DNA of 64,000 bases from Alphaproteobacteria bacterium (GCA_030428255.1 JAUIBT010000013.1:42975-106974); one strand, 5' to 3'; positions 8,622 to 18,168 are shown, numbered from the stretch's first letter. Made by a program: numbers and translations. The notes: generated by a model from the letters alone, not told the origin.

Positions 8622-9281
8622 TTACTTCACCTCATCGGGCGGCGGAGCAAGCCCCTCTTGGCGAAGCTGGGCCTCCAGCACATCGATTTGAACATTCAGC
8701 GCGCGGGTTTGGCGCTCCGCCTTGCGCCGGCGAAAACTCGCAAACAGCTCTTGCAAACGCTGGCAGGTGCCTTCCAGCCGTTTGCGCGCGGCTTGATCAT
8801 GACGCGCTCCGGCCTCTAGAGACTGCTCGAGCAAAGCTAGGACCTGCGGCAGGTAGTGCAAGAGCGCCCGTCGATCGTGGCGAAATTCTCCTGGTTGCGC
8901 TTCGGCCTCGCGCACCATAGCCTGGGCGTCAGCCAAGATCGCGTCAATCGCAGCACTGACGCTCCGCCCGTGTACCGAAAGCTTATCTCTCAGTTCGTGC
9001 AGCGCCATGAGCGTCTGGCGCACGGTTTGCATGTCCGCAGCGCTCGGATGCCCGCTTGTGTCTCCATCCCGCGCTGAACCCTTCATTGGGTTGTTTGCTG
9101 GGTTGCCTTTTTCCTTTGATTTGTAAGGGGCCAGGCTGAACCAAAGCGCCACCCAAATCGCCAGAGCAATGCCCATGGCCGTGATGGGGGGAACGCGCAG
9201 CGCAAACTCCAACACCAGCAAGCTCAGACCGGCAAAGGCTAGGGCAATCAAGTCGCGATTACGTTGCAGCCAAGATATCAT
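8622..9281 (-). CDS. XpaC-like membrane protein with coiled-coil cytoplasmic part
   Basis: A 219-aa protein with two hydrophobic segments at the N-terminus (about residues 10-28 and 32-52) followed by a charged, helix-rich cytoplasmic domain. The arrangement resembles the XpaC / '5-bromo-4-chloroindolyl phosphate hydrolysis' family. Members often accompany telA-type toxic-anion resistance genes, but no telA is nearby. The segment L-A-D-A-Q-A-M-V-R-E-A-E... and the long amphipathic C-terminal half suggest coiled coils. An AAAGGAAG ribosome binding site precedes the ATG. Biochemical role is not established for this family. The assignment is tentative because it rests on architecture more than on a catalytic motif. 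Confidence 0.5.
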   Translation of the reverse strand: MISWLQRNRDLIALAFAGLSLLVLEFALRVPPITAMGIALAIWVALWFSLAPYKSKEKGNPANNPMKGSARDGDTSGHPSAADMQTVRQTLMALHELRDKLSVHGRSVSAAIDAILADAQAMVREAEAQPGEFRHDRRALLHYLPQVLALLEQSLEAGARHDQAARKRLEGTCQRLQELFASFRRRKAERQTRALNVQIDVLEAQLRQEGLAPPPDEVK

Positions 9282-9336
9282 GCAGCGCTCTTCCTTTGGC
9301 TAGGGGATACATCGACGGCAGCAGGCAGCGGCGCTT

Positions 9337-9996
9337 CTAAAGTGGCTTCTTCTTCGCCAGCGTCAAGATTGCATAGCCACCAAAGATGCACGTCTGCTCG
9401 ACCTCGGCGTCGGCCAACTCCAGTGCCCAAGCGTGAATGCCGGGGTCTGGGCGAACATGAAAGGCCGCCAGAAAAGCGAAAAATGCGCGCCGCAAGGGTG
9501 CTGGCCAAGCGGCGAGATCGCCAAAATCGACCACCGAGAGACCGCCCCCGTTCGGCAGCATGGCCCAAGCGCGATCTAGCGCCGCGCGCCAGTCGGGAAT
9601 CATGGTCAGGCAATAGGAAAAGACAAAGCGATCCAAGGGGGCATAGTCGGCAGGCAACATGCGCTCAGGGTCAAAGTCCTCGGCGTAGGCCTGGACCAGG
9701 GGAATGCCTGTCATCTTGGCGCGCGCCAAGTTGGCCGCCGCTGTCTCCAGCATGGCACTCGAGGCGTCGAATCCGCACACCTTGGCCTCTGGGTATCGCC
9801 GCGCTAGCACGATCAAGTTTCGGGCAGTGCCGCAGCCGACCTCGCACACCCGCTCCCCCGGCTTGAGCGCCAACTCGCGCAACAAACGGTCGCGGCCAAA
9901 CAGGAAAAACTTGCGGCTCAGATCGTAAATGTGGCGGGTGTGTTGATAGATCTGATCCATCAATGCACCGTGGTCCTTGCGCAAGTTCTCGCTCAT
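9337..9996 (-). CDS. btaB: Diacylglyceryl-homoserine N-methyltransferase
   Basis: A SAM-dependent methyltransferase that adds three methyl groups to diacylglycerylhomoserine to give the betaine lipid DGTS, a phosphorus-free membrane lipid. The 219-aa sequence has the SAM-binding motif V-C-E-V-G-C-G-T-A-R-N at residues 50-60, followed by G-F-D-A-S at motif II. The N-terminal M-D-Q-I-Y-Q-H-T-R-H-I-Y-D-L-S-R and the segment F-S-Y-C-L-T-M-I-P are typical of BtaB. Its ATG overlaps the btaA stop (ATGA), so the two are co-translated. Pairing with BtaA makes the call firm. DGTS synthesis is usually induced by phosphate starvation, but I see no clear Pho box upstream of btaA. Confidence 0.88.
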   Translation of the reverse strand: MSENLRKDHGALMDQIYQHTRHIYDLSRKFFLFGRDRLLRELALKPGERVCEVGCGTARNLIVLARRYPEAKVCGFDASSAMLETAAANLARAKMTGIPLVQAYAEDFDPERMLPADYAPLDRFVFSYCLTMIPDWRAALDRAWAMLPNGGGLSVVDFGDLAAWPAPLRRAFFAFLAAFHVRPDPGIHAWALELADAEVEQTCIFGGYAILTLAKKKPL

Positions 9997-11231
9997 GCGC
10001 TGGTCTTCTCATAGGCGTGAAAGCCGCCATAGATGGATGAACGATCGCGCTTATGCCAGCCCTGGGACTCGTGCTCCAGGTAGCGCCATTTGGTCAATAT
10101 GTCCCCTGGAATGCGGCCCGGTAAAATCGTGTCAGCCCCCGCTGTTCTGAAGATAACGCGCGCGCCAGGTTTGGCGCTGCGGTCAATTTGCTGCCAAAGC
10201 GCGGTCAACTGCGCATCGTTCATCCAGTCTTGCGCATCCAACAGCACAAAGCCGTCCAGGCTGTGGTCGCCCTCGCCTTCCAGGTGTTGGCCGAAATTGG
10301 AGTGCTTGATCGTTACGTTGTCCGCGCGCTGTTGCAGCTTGGTGTAGTGGCGCTCTTCGAGATAGCGTGGAATGGCACGACGGTGCTTGGTGTCATACTT
10401 GCGCCCGAAGGCCTGCCAGGCAAAGTAGTTGCTGGATATCTCGTAATCGCAGGCCAAGTGCTTTAGCCTCTGGTCCAGCACGTCCACCATGTGGCCAGAG
10501 CTGCTGGCGTCTTTCAGGGCTTCGAACTGCGCAGGCGGAATGCCGAGGCCGTAGAGCGACACCGGCAAATTGCAGAGCCAGCGGACGACGGGCGACTTGA
10601 AGACCAACCCCAAGGTGTTTTCATACAGCCAAAGCTGTTCGGCGCTGGTTTGAGCCTCTAGCAAGCGTTTGGGGTTCTTGCCGTGCAAATAGGCCATCAG
10701 GTGGACCAGGCCGATATAGCGTCCCAGCAAGCCAAAGCGGTAAAAATTGCGCTGGAACATAGAAATGCGGCGGTTGCCAACTAAGGTGCGCCCTTCCCAA
10801 TAGCGGCGCGTTGTCTCGTCCAGATGGGGCATGATGAAGCTCTGGTAGGCCTGCTTATTGGCCTTTTCATCAGCGCACCCAAAATAGCGAAAGAAGGCTT
10901 CGTGGCTCGGTAGGTGCTTCAAAGCTGCCAACTTAAGCCGATTGAGCGCGACGTGGGTCTCATTGATATCGACCGCCGTTATGGTCACGTCTTCTGCGGT
11001 CAGGTAGTTCAGGACGTTGCAGCCGCCAGAGGCGATGGTGACAATCTTTGCCCCAGGTTTGAAGGCCAAAGCTTCAATATCGACTTCCGGGTCTTCCCAA
11101 ATTTGCGGATAGACCAGGTTCTTGAAGAGCTGGGCGAACAATCCATCCAGCAGGCTCTTTTTCGAGCGCATGAGCGATGCAGCGTTCAAATCTGGGTCCA
11201 GGGCGTCGGTCACAAGGCTGGCGTCGGCCAT
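9993..11231 (-). CDS. btaA: SAM:diacylglycerol 3-amino-3-carboxypropyltransferase
   Basis: The first enzyme of betaine-lipid (DGTS) synthesis: it transfers the 3-amino-3-carboxypropyl group of S-adenosylmethionine to diacylglycerol. The protein is 412 aa and belongs to the DUF3419 family. Family segments are clear: L-V-Y-P-Q-I-W-E-D-P-E-V-D near residues 40-52, then I-A-S-G-G-C-N-V-L-N-Y-L as the SAM site at about 66-77, then V-D-I-N-E-T-H. The ATG at 11231 has AAAGGA 6 nt upstream. It is coupled to btaB by a 4-nt overlap and forms a two-gene operon. Confidence 0.9.
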   Translation of the reverse strand: MADASLVTDALDPDLNAASLMRSKKSLLDGLFAQLFKNLVYPQIWEDPEVDIEALAFKPGAKIVTIASGGCNVLNYLTAEDVTITAVDINETHVALNRLKLAALKHLPSHEAFFRYFGCADEKANKQAYQSFIMPHLDETTRRYWEGRTLVGNRRISMFQRNFYRFGLLGRYIGLVHLMAYLHGKNPKRLLEAQTSAEQLWLYENTLGLVFKSPVVRWLCNLPVSLYGLGIPPAQFEALKDASSSGHMVDVLDQRLKHLACDYEISSNYFAWQAFGRKYDTKHRRAIPRYLEERHYTKLQQRADNVTIKHSNFGQHLEGEGDHSLDGFVLLDAQDWMNDAQLTALWQQIDRSAKPGARVIFRTAGADTILPGRIPGDILTKWRYLEHESQGWHKRDRSSIYGGFHAYEKTSA

Positions 11232-11354
11232 AAGGTATCCTTTGGTTGTTTGCGGCAGGGTAAGCGAGCGGCGGCGCTAGGCCAAGGCCAAGCTGTGGTT
11301 TGCGTCAGTATGCCGAGCGCGCGCTCGGTAGTGCCACCTTGGACGAAGCACTGC

Positions 11355-14300
11355 CTAGCTCGCCAGTGCCGCCATATTCTTGACCAGGGTCTTGACCGAT
11401 TTGATACGCTCTTGCTCGCTGTCCAGGCGGCGTTTGTAGACCAGGCGCATGTCAGCGCGCACCGTGATCAGCTTCTGGTTCTTTTCAACCCAAGCCAGCA
11501 ATTTGTCCGGATTGGCAAAGGTGTTGCCCCGGAACTGCAAAACGATCCCTTTCGGGCCGACATCGACCTTTTCGATGCCCGCGCGCTTACACATCAGCTT
11601 GATAGCCACGACGCTCATCAGATTTTCTACTTCGTCTGGTAGAGCGCCAAAGCGGTCGATCAACTCTGAAGCAAAGGCCTCAAGCTCGCGCGGTGTGCCC
11701 AAATCGGACAAGCGACGATACAAGGACATACGCACATTCAAGTCCTCAACATAGGACTCAGGGATCAGAACCGCCGTGCCCAAATTGATCTGCGGTGACC
11801 AGTTGGTGTCGCCGTCGCTTTCGGCCTGGGTGTTGACCTGGGTAATGGCCTCTTCAAGCATCTGCTGGTACAGCTCGACACCGACCTCTTTAATGTGGCC
11901 GGACTGCTCTTCGCCCACCAAGTTACCCGCACCGCGAATGTCCATGTCGTGCGAGGCCAGTTGGAAGCCTGCACCCAAGTTGTCGAGCGTCTGCAAGACC
12001 TCCAGGCGCTTAGTGGCCTGCGCGGTCAAGGGCTTGTCGGTGGGATAGGTCAAATAGGCATAGCCGCGCTGCTTGCCGCGCCCGACGCGCCCGCGCAATT
12101 GGTAGAGCGAGGCCAAGCCAAAGCGGTCGGCGCGGTGGACAATCAGCGTATTGACGTTGGGAATATCAAGCCCGGCCTCGACAATATTGGTGGCCAGCAA
12201 CACATCGAATTTGTGATCATAGAAATCGTTCATGGTCTGCTCCAGCTCGCCAGCAGCCACCTGACCGGTCGCGCTGCGCACCTTGAGCTCAGGAGCAACT
12301 TTTTGCAGGCGCTCCATCATCTTGTCGATATCGCGGACCTGCGGGCAGACGACGAAGGACTGGCCGCCTCGGAAGTGCTCACGCATCAAGGCCTCGCGCA
12401 CGATCATCGAATCCCAAGGCGACACGAAGGTGCGCACCGCCAAGCGATCCACCGGCGGCGTGGTGATGAGCGACAGCTCCTTGACGCCCGACATGGCCAT
12501 AGACAGGGTTCGCGGAATGGGCGTGGCCGAGAGCGTCAGCACGTGCACATCTGACTTCAGAGCCTTCAGGCGTTCCTTTTGCTTGACGCCAAATTTTTGT
12601 TCCTCATCGACAATCAGCAGACCCAGTTGCTTGAAGCTGATCGACTGAGCCAGCAGTGCGTGGGTGCCGATCACCACATCGGCCTTACCGCTCGCCAGCT
12701 CGTCCTTGATCAAGCTTGCGTCCTTGCCGGTGACCAAACGCGAGAGCTGGTGCACGCGAATGGGCCAGCCTTCGAAGCGCTGCTTGAAGGTGTTGTAGTG
12801 CTGACGCGCGAGTAAGGTCGTGGGGCAAACCAACGCCACTTGCACGCCCGACATGGCGGCGATGAAGGCCGCGCGGATTGCCACCTCGGTCTTGCCGAAA
12901 CCAACGTCACCGCAGACCAGGCGATCCATGGGCCGCCCAGAGCACAAATCTTCCAACGTATCGTCGATCGCGTTGAGCTGGTCTTCGGTCTCCGTATAAG
13001 GGAAGCGCGCCGAAAATTCGTTAACCAGGGCCTCGGGCTGTTCCAAGACGTCGGCCTTCTTCATCAGGCGCTGAGCCGCGATCTTGATCAGTTGGGCTGC
13101 GATGTCCTTCAGGCGCTTTTTGACCTTGGCGCGGCGCAGTTGCCAAGCCGCTCCGCCCAGTTTGTCCAGGGCAACGCCCGCGTCCTCACCGCCGAACCGC
13201 GACAGAACCTCGATATTTTCAACCGGGATATAGAGCTTGTCGTCGCCCGCATATTTGAGCTGCAAGACATCGTGCGGCGCGCCGCCAATCTCGATGGTCT
13301 CCAACCCGATGTACTGGCCGATGCCGTGGTCTAAGTGCACCACCAAATCGCCGGTCGAGAGCGCTGACACCTCGGCCAGGAAGTTTTCGGCCCGCTTCTT
13401 GCGCCGCCCTCCTCTGGCGATTTTCTCACCCAACAAGTCCTGTTCGCTGACCACCGCCAAGTTGGGCGTAACAAAGCCCCGTTCAATCGGCAGGACCGCC
13501 AAACCCAAGGTCTTTTTCGGCATGGCCTCGATCTCAGCCAAGCTGGCGACGCTCTGGCGGATCAGGATGTCATTTTCGCCCAGCAGGCCCGCCAGGCGGG
13601 TCTTGGAGCCTTCGCTGAGGCCCGCCAGCACCACGCGCCGCCCCTGCCCTTGCAAGCCGCGCATATGGTCACGAAAGGCCTTGTAAAGGTCGGTGTCGGG
13701 ATCTTTGCGCTGGGCTTCAAAGTTCAAGCCGGGCTGACCTTCGGCGGATATCTGCGGCACCCCCGGCGTCTCAGGCGCGTCGAAGGGGCTGAGCTGCCAA
13801 ACCGCGCGCCTGAGCGCCAAGCTCTCCCACTCCTGATCCGCCAAATAGAGAGCCTCGGGCGCAAGCGGTTTATAGACGCTCTCCCCCTGGCCGCTGGCGT
13901 CCAGCAAACTGCGGCGCGCCTGATAGAAGTCGCGCAGGTTTTCCATGCGCGCATTACGCGCCTCTTGCACCTGGTGCTCGAACACAAGACCGGCGTCGGG
14001 CATGTAGTCAAGCAAGCTGTCCAAACGGTCATAGAACAAGGGCAGCCAGTGCTCCATACCCGGAAAGCGCCGCGCTTCTGAGATACTGGCATACAGCGGG
14101 TCGTCGTCCTGCACTGTGCCAAAAGTGGCCCGATAGCCCGAGCGAAAACGCGCGACGGCATCGCCCGACAGCATTACCTCGGACACTGGCAGCAAGGAAA
14201 TGCTGGCGATTTCCTTGATGCTTCGTTGGCTTAGGGCATCGAAACGGCGCAGCTTTTCGACCTCATCGCCGAACAGGTCGATGCGCACGGGATTGGTCGA

Positions 14301-14846
14301 GCCCATGGGGAAGACATCAATCAGACCGCCGCGAATGGCGTACTCGCCGGGATCGTTGACAGTGCCGACGCGCGCGTAGCCGTTGGCCACCAAGTAGGCG
14401 TTGAAGGCCGCTTCGTCCAAACTATCACCCGCAACGATGCGAAAGCTGGATTGGCGCACCTGCTCGCGCGGTGGCAGGCGCTGCAGCAGGGCGTTGACGG
14501 TGGTGAAGACCACCCGCGGCCCCTTGGCCGGGCGCAGCAACTTAACTAAAGAGCGCAGGCGTTTGCCCAGCACCTCGGCATTGGGCGAGACGCGATCATA
14601 GGGCAAGCAGTCCCAGGCCGGCAGTTGGATACAGTCCGCATCTGGCTGGCAAAAGCGGAACACCTGTTCGGTGATAGCCAGCTCTGAATCGTTGCGTGCG
14701 ACGAAGATGAGCTGCTGCTTGGCGTGCGACTTTAGCAAGTCTGCCAATACCAGGCCTTCCATGCCATTGGGCACACGGCCCACAAGCACCAAACCGCTGT
14801 TCGAATTGGCATCGGCGGAAGATGAAGCGGGCGTGGTCACGGGCAA
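11355..14846 (-). CDS. mfd: Transcription-repair coupling factor
   Basis: A 1163-aa DNA translocase that removes RNA polymerase stalled at lesions and recruits UvrA. Domains run in the usual order: an N-terminal UvrB-like region, the RNA-polymerase-interacting Tudor-like domain (G-D-L-V-V-H-L-D-H-G-I-G-Q-Y, near residue 500), RecG-like helicase motifs with Walker A G-D-V-G-F-G-K-T near residue 650 and D-E-E-Q in motif II, the motif VI region Q-L-R-G-R-V-G-R-G, and the C-terminal TRCF domain. The start is TTG 14846 with AAAAGG about 5 nt upstream; GTG 14840 is the alternative. Length matches the family. It lies next to recG, a related helicase. Confidence 0.95.
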   Translation of the reverse strand: MPVTTPASSSADANSNSGLVLVGRVPNGMEGLVLADLLKSHAKQQLIFVARNDSELAITEQVFRFCQPDADCIQLPAWDCLPYDRVSPNAEVLGKRLRSLVKLLRPAKGPRVVFTTVNALLQRLPPREQVRQSSFRIVAGDSLDEAAFNAYLVANGYARVGTVNDPGEYAIRGGLIDVFPMGSTNPVRIDLFGDEVEKLRRFDALSQRSIKEIASISLLPVSEVMLSGDAVARFRSGYRATFGTVQDDDPLYASISEARRFPGMEHWLPLFYDRLDSLLDYMPDAGLVFEHQVQEARNARMENLRDFYQARRSLLDASGQGESVYKPLAPEALYLADQEWESLALRRAVWQLSPFDAPETPGVPQISAEGQPGLNFEAQRKDPDTDLYKAFRDHMRGLQGQGRRVVLAGLSEGSKTRLAGLLGENDILIRQSVASLAEIEAMPKKTLGLAVLPIERGFVTPNLAVVSEQDLLGEKIARGGRRKKRAENFLAEVSALSTGDLVVHLDHGIGQYIGLETIEIGGAPHDVLQLKYAGDDKLYIPVENIEVLSRFGGEDAGVALDKLGGAAWQLRRAKVKKRLKDIAAQLIKIAAQRLMKKADVLEQPEALVNEFSARFPYTETEDQLNAIDDTLEDLCSGRPMDRLVCGDVGFGKTEVAIRAAFIAAMSGVQVALVCPTTLLARQHYNTFKQRFEGWPIRVHQLSRLVTGKDASLIKDELASGKADVVIGTHALLAQSISFKQLGLLIVDEEQKFGVKQKERLKALKSDVHVLTLSATPIPRTLSMAMSGVKELSLITTPPVDRLAVRTFVSPWDSMIVREALMREHFRGGQSFVVCPQVRDIDKMMERLQKVAPELKVRSATGQVAAGELEQTMNDFYDHKFDVLLATNIVEAGLDIPNVNTLIVHRADRFGLASLYQLRGRVGRGKQRGYAYLTYPTDKPLTAQATKRLEVLQTLDNLGAGFQLASHDMDIRGAGNLVGEEQSGHIKEVGVELYQQMLEEAITQVNTQAESDGDTNWSPQINLGTAVLIPESYVEDLNVRMSLYRRLSDLGTPRELEAFASELIDRFGALPDEVENLMSVVAIKLMCKRAGIEKVDVGPKGIVLQFRGNTFANPDKLLAWVEKNQKLITVRADMRLVYKRRLDSEQERIKSVKTLVKNMAALAS

Positions 14847-14955
14847 GCGAGCCTTTTAATCGCAGGTGAGGAGGCCAGCAGGTATCAGCGCTCTCACAAG
14901 GAAGGTCAAGCGCCTTTCCCCTCTTGTGCTAACCCGCTCGCCCCGCCGCCGTGTG

Positions 14956-15300
14956 CTAGCGCTGGAGTTGGATTTGGCGCTCGACCAGGAAATCGTAGTT
15001 TTGGAACAAATCTGCGAGCACCTCGGGCACATCGCTTGGAAAGGGCTTGTCGCCTTGCAACCAGGCTTGGATCTCAGGATCTTCGGCCAGCATGAACAGT
15101 TCAAAATCGCGCAAGGTTTGCAGGTCCATCTGCTCTAAATAGCGGTCCGCAAAGGTGCCAAGCATGAGGTCCAGTTCCTGCGTGCCGCGATGCCAGGCGC
15201 GCCAACGCAGCTTCTTGCGCAAAATGACAGCGTCTTCAGCGAGCTGTTCAACGTCGCTTGATGTGTTCCCTGGGTTGTTCATAGCAGCAATCTTGTCCAT
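14956..15300 (-). CDS. sdhE: Succinate dehydrogenase assembly factor (FAD insertion)
   Basis: A small (114 aa) SdhE/Sdh5 family protein that promotes covalent flavinylation of SdhA. The signature R-G-T-Q-E-L-D, containing the essential R-G-x-x-E, is at residues 38-44, and the L-R-W-R-A-W-H-R lead-in and F-A-D-R-Y-L motif are typical. The start is uncertain: ATG 15300 and ATG 15282 are both possible, and neither has a strong ribosome binding site; a longer frame reaches 15363 but would run up to the recG start. It is divergent from recG, an arrangement frequent in alphaproteobacteria. Confidence 0.85.
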   Translation of the reverse strand: MDKIAAMNNPGNTSSDVEQLAEDAVILRKKLRWRAWHRGTQELDLMLGTFADRYLEQMDLQTLRDFELFMLAEDPEIQAWLQGDKPFPSDVPEVLADLFQNYDFLVERQIQLQR

Positions 15301-15372
15301 AACTAGGGCCTGCGCCGAGCGCGAGGCGGGTTGCCCTGCATATAGCGCGCTCAAGGCCACCACTCCAACGGG

Positions 15373-17469
15373 ATGAATGATCGCATGTCCGCGCGACGCC
15401 CTTCACAGCTTGATCCGCTTTTCCGTTCGGTTGAAAGCCTGCCGGGCATTGGACCCAAAATCGCGGCGGCTTTGAAAAAGCTAACCGGTCCTTATGTGCT
15501 GAATTTGCTGTTTCATGCGCCTTCGCATGTGCAGGAACGCAGCGTGCTGCAGGCCCCGGACCTTGGGCATCTAAACCGTCTGGTCACCCTGCCCTTTCAA
15601 GCGCGCGAGCACCACCCACCCGCGACCAAACGCATGCCCTATCGCATCGTCGGCGACAGCGGCGGCGAGACGCTGGAGGTCGCCTTTTTCCACGCCTCGC
15701 GGGACTATTTGCACCGCCAATTGCCGACAGGAATGCCGCGTTGGTTGTCGGGTGAACTCGGCCAGTACAACAGCCGCTTTCGCATGCTTCACCCGGATTA
15801 TATCGTCGCCCAAGACGATCTGGCGGCCATCCCCAGGTTTGAGCCGCGCTATGCGCTGACCCAGGGCCTAACCACGCAGCGCTTGCACAAGGCCATGCTA
15901 GCAGCCTTGGAGTTGTTGCCTGACATGCCCGAGTGGATCGAGCCGAGCCTGCTCCAAAAACGCGGCTGGCCAGGCTTTCAGGCCGCGCTGGAGGCCCTGC
16001 ACGCCCCAGACGGCAAGGAGGCTTCGTTGGCGCGCGAACGCCTGGGGTATGACGAACTACTGGCCAACGCTCTGGCGCTGGCTTTGGTGCGCCAACAGGC
16101 GCGCAAGCGCCCGGCTCCGCCCTTGTCGGGCACGGGCAAATTGCAAGCAGAGCTGCGCCGGTTGCTGCCCTATAGCCTCACCGGCGATCAGGAGCGCGCT
16201 CTGGTCGAAATCGGTACTGACCTGTCCCAGCCGGAGCGCATGATGCGTTTGGTGCAAGGCGATGTCGGGGCAGGCAAGACCGTCGTCGCCTTGCTGGCCA
16301 TGCTGCAAGCCATCGAGTCCGGCCGACAAGCCGCGATCATGGCACCCACGGCGATCTTAGCGCAGCAGCACTTTGATTTCATCGCCCCTTTGGCGACCCG
16401 CCTCGGTCTGAAATGCGTGATGATGACCGGCAAGGTCGGCGCAGCAGCTCAGCGCCAAGCCCGCCAAGCCATTGCCGAGGGCAGCGCTCACTTGGCTGTC
16501 GGCACCCACGCTTTGTTCCAAGAGGGCGTTGAGTTCCGCGACTTGGGGCTGGTGGTGATCGATGAGCAGCACCGCTTTGGCGTCGAGCAACGTTTGCGTC
16601 TGTCAGACAAAGGCCAAGGCACGCACATCCTGCTGATGACTGCTACGCCCATTCCGCGCACCTTGCTGTTGGCCGAGCAAGGCGATCTGGATACCTCGAT
16701 CCTGCGCGAGAAGCCGCCCGGCCGTCTACCCATTACAACCATCGCCAAACCCGTCGAGCAACGAGGCGCTGTTGTCGATGCTTTGAAGCGGGCCTTGGAC
16801 CAAGGCGCGCGCGCCTATTGGGTCTGCCCCTTGGTCGAAGAGTCCGAACTGATTGATATGGCCAACGCCGAAGAGCGCTATGACAGCTTGAAGCAGGTGT
16901 TTGGCGACCAGGTTGTGCTGGTCCACGGACGCCAGTCGTCCGCAGAAAAAGACGCCGCCATGCTGGCCTTTGCCTCGGGTGCGGCAAAGATTCTGGTGGC
17001 GACAACGGTGATCGAGGTCGGGGTCAATGTGCCCGAAGCGACAATCATGGTCATCGAACAAGCCGAGCGTTTTGGGCTGTCCCAGCTCCACCAATTGCGC
17101 GGGCGCATCGGCCGCGGTACCGGCAAATCCACCTGCATCTTGCTCTATAAGCCGCCGCTCAATCAAACCAGCGAGAAGCGCTTGCAGACCCTGCGCGAGA
17201 GCGATGATGGCTTTGAAATCGCCGAAATAGACTTGGAAATTCGCGGCGCGGGCGAGTTGTTGGGCACCCGTCAATCCGGTCTTCCAAATTTTCGCTTCGG
17301 CGGGATTGAAGACCATCCTGAACTGGTTGCGATCAGTCATAAGGACGCGCGCTTGCTGATGATGCAAGACCCAAGCCTCCGCGCAACCGAGCGCGGTCAA
17401 GCCGCCCGCTTGCTGCTCTATGTGTTCGAGCGTGATGAAGCCGCGCGCTATCTTGTGACGGCAGCTTAA
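15373..17469 (+). CDS. recG: ATP-dependent DNA helicase RecG
   Basis: A 698-aa branch-migration helicase that processes stalled replication forks and recombination intermediates. The N-terminal wedge (OB-fold) domain starts with L-P-G-I-G-P-K-I-A-A-A. Helicase motifs follow: Walker A G-D-V-G-A-G-K-T near residue 296, D-E-Q-H in motif II, and Q-L-R-G-R-I-G-R-G in motif VI. The C-terminal T-R-Q-S-G-L-P-N-F-R-F-G is characteristic. The start may be ATG 15373 or ATG 15385. It is divergent from sdhE, and its stop lies just ahead of a minus-strand terminator. Confidence 0.94.
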   Translation: MNDRMSARRPSQLDPLFRSVESLPGIGPKIAAALKKLTGPYVLNLLFHAPSHVQERSVLQAPDLGHLNRLVTLPFQAREHHPPATKRMPYRIVGDSGGETLEVAFFHASRDYLHRQLPTGMPRWLSGELGQYNSRFRMLHPDYIVAQDDLAAIPRFEPRYALTQGLTTQRLHKAMLAALELLPDMPEWIEPSLLQKRGWPGFQAALEALHAPDGKEASLARERLGYDELLANALALALVRQQARKRPAPPLSGTGKLQAELRRLLPYSLTGDQERALVEIGTDLSQPERMMRLVQGDVGAGKTVVALLAMLQAIESGRQAAIMAPTAILAQQHFDFIAPLATRLGLKCVMMTGKVGAAAQRQARQAIAEGSAHLAVGTHALFQEGVEFRDLGLVVIDEQHRFGVEQRLRLSDKGQGTHILLMTATPIPRTLLLAEQGDLDTSILREKPPGRLPITTIAKPVEQRGAVVDALKRALDQGARAYWVCPLVEESELIDMANAEERYDSLKQVFGDQVVLVHGRQSSAEKDAAMLAFASGAAKILVATTVIEVGVNVPEATIMVIEQAERFGLSQLHQLRGRIGRGTGKSTCILLYKPPLNQTSEKRLQTLRESDDGFEIAEIDLEIRGAGELLGTRQSGLPNFRFGGIEDHPELVAISHKDARLLMMQDPSLRATERGQAARLLLYVFERDEAARYLVTAA

Positions 17470-17481
17470 CTGCGTTGGCAC

Positions 17482-17508
17482 AAAAAAAGGGCCCCCGAAG
17501 GAGCCCCA
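17482..17508 (-). terminator. Rho-independent terminator of the small secreted-protein gene
   Basis: Read on the minus strand the sequence is GGGCTCC, a UUCG tetraloop, GGGGCCC, then seven T. It follows the 17529-17915 gene. Confidence 0.85.
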
Positions 17509-17528
17509 TTCTCGTCAACAGTTACACC

Positions 17529-17915
17529 TCAGCGCATCGGCACAGCGTAAGGGTAAGTGGCTTGCGGCAGGTAGTTGTAAGCCGAGGCCGTGTTGGACCA
17601 ATGCTGGCCCGCAACGCCGGGTGCGATGGGCAGATAGACAGGCACGTTGCCCAATTGCGTAAAGATGCCCGCCGTCGGGGTCTGCCGGGCGTCCGACCAC
17701 AAGCGCTGAGCCAACAAGGGATACTCAGAAGCAAAGAGCTGCGGGTTGGCTGCGTGCTCGGGGCGCAATTGGAAGGCGTCACCAGGGATATAGCCGTAGT
17801 CCACCACGCCATCAGCGCTCAGCGAAAATTCAGGCGTGTCGTACTCTTGAGCAGATTGCGCCAGCGCCGCACCCGAGGCTGACAGCAGTGCCATGGCGAT
17901 AAGAATGGCCTTCAT
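17529..17915 (-). CDS. Small secreted protein of unknown function
   Basis: A 128-aa protein with a cleavable signal peptide (M-K-A-I-L-I-A-M-A-L-L-S-A-S-G-A-A-L-A, cleavage expected after A-L-A). The start is ATG 17915 because GGAGA lies about 5 nt upstream. The mature part of about 110 residues has no Cys, is rich in Pro, Tyr and Gln, and contains a motif D-Y-G-Y-I-P-G-D. It is monocistronic, with a strong terminator of its own and recG converging on it. I do not recognise a family. It is probably a small periplasmic or secreted protein. Confidence 0.6.
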   Translation of the reverse strand: MKAILIAMALLSASGAALAQSAQEYDTPEFSLSADGVVDYGYIPGDAFQLRPEHAANPQLFASEYPLLAQRLWSDARQTPTAGIFTQLGNVPVYLPIAPGVAGQHWSNTASAYNYLPQATYPYAVPMR

Positions 17916-18100
17916 GAAAATCTCCAAAGGAACGTGGCCGCCAAGGCGCGCTGGTGAGCGTGTCTCAACTGCCTAGAAATGTGCCGGGGCAGAAATATCG
18001 TTTGCCCGATGCTCAGACCATCGCTGAGATTTATGCCCTTCAGCCGCTCAAAATGTGGAGATTTCGTAATCGACCTACATATCCACGCTACCTAAACGCG

Positions 18101-18126
18101 AAAGAGCCGGGCGATCCCGGCTCTTT
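18101..18126 (-). terminator. Rho-independent terminator of ilvD (symmetrical stem)
   Basis: An 11-bp stem AAAGAGCCGGG/CCCGGCTCTTT with a CGAT loop lies about 45 nt past the ilvD stop. The arms end in TTT on the minus strand. The plus-strand side also has a T-rich stretch, so it may work in both directions. Confidence 0.8.
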
Positions 18127-18168
18127 GCTGCTTTTTCATCCGCCTAGACGGGCGGCTTAACTGTCGGC

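Noticed and set aside
11312..11329. Palindrome CCGAGCGCGCGCTCGG as mfd terminator
   Set aside because: The stem is clear but no T-tract follows in the mfd direction, so a Rho-independent terminator cannot be claimed.
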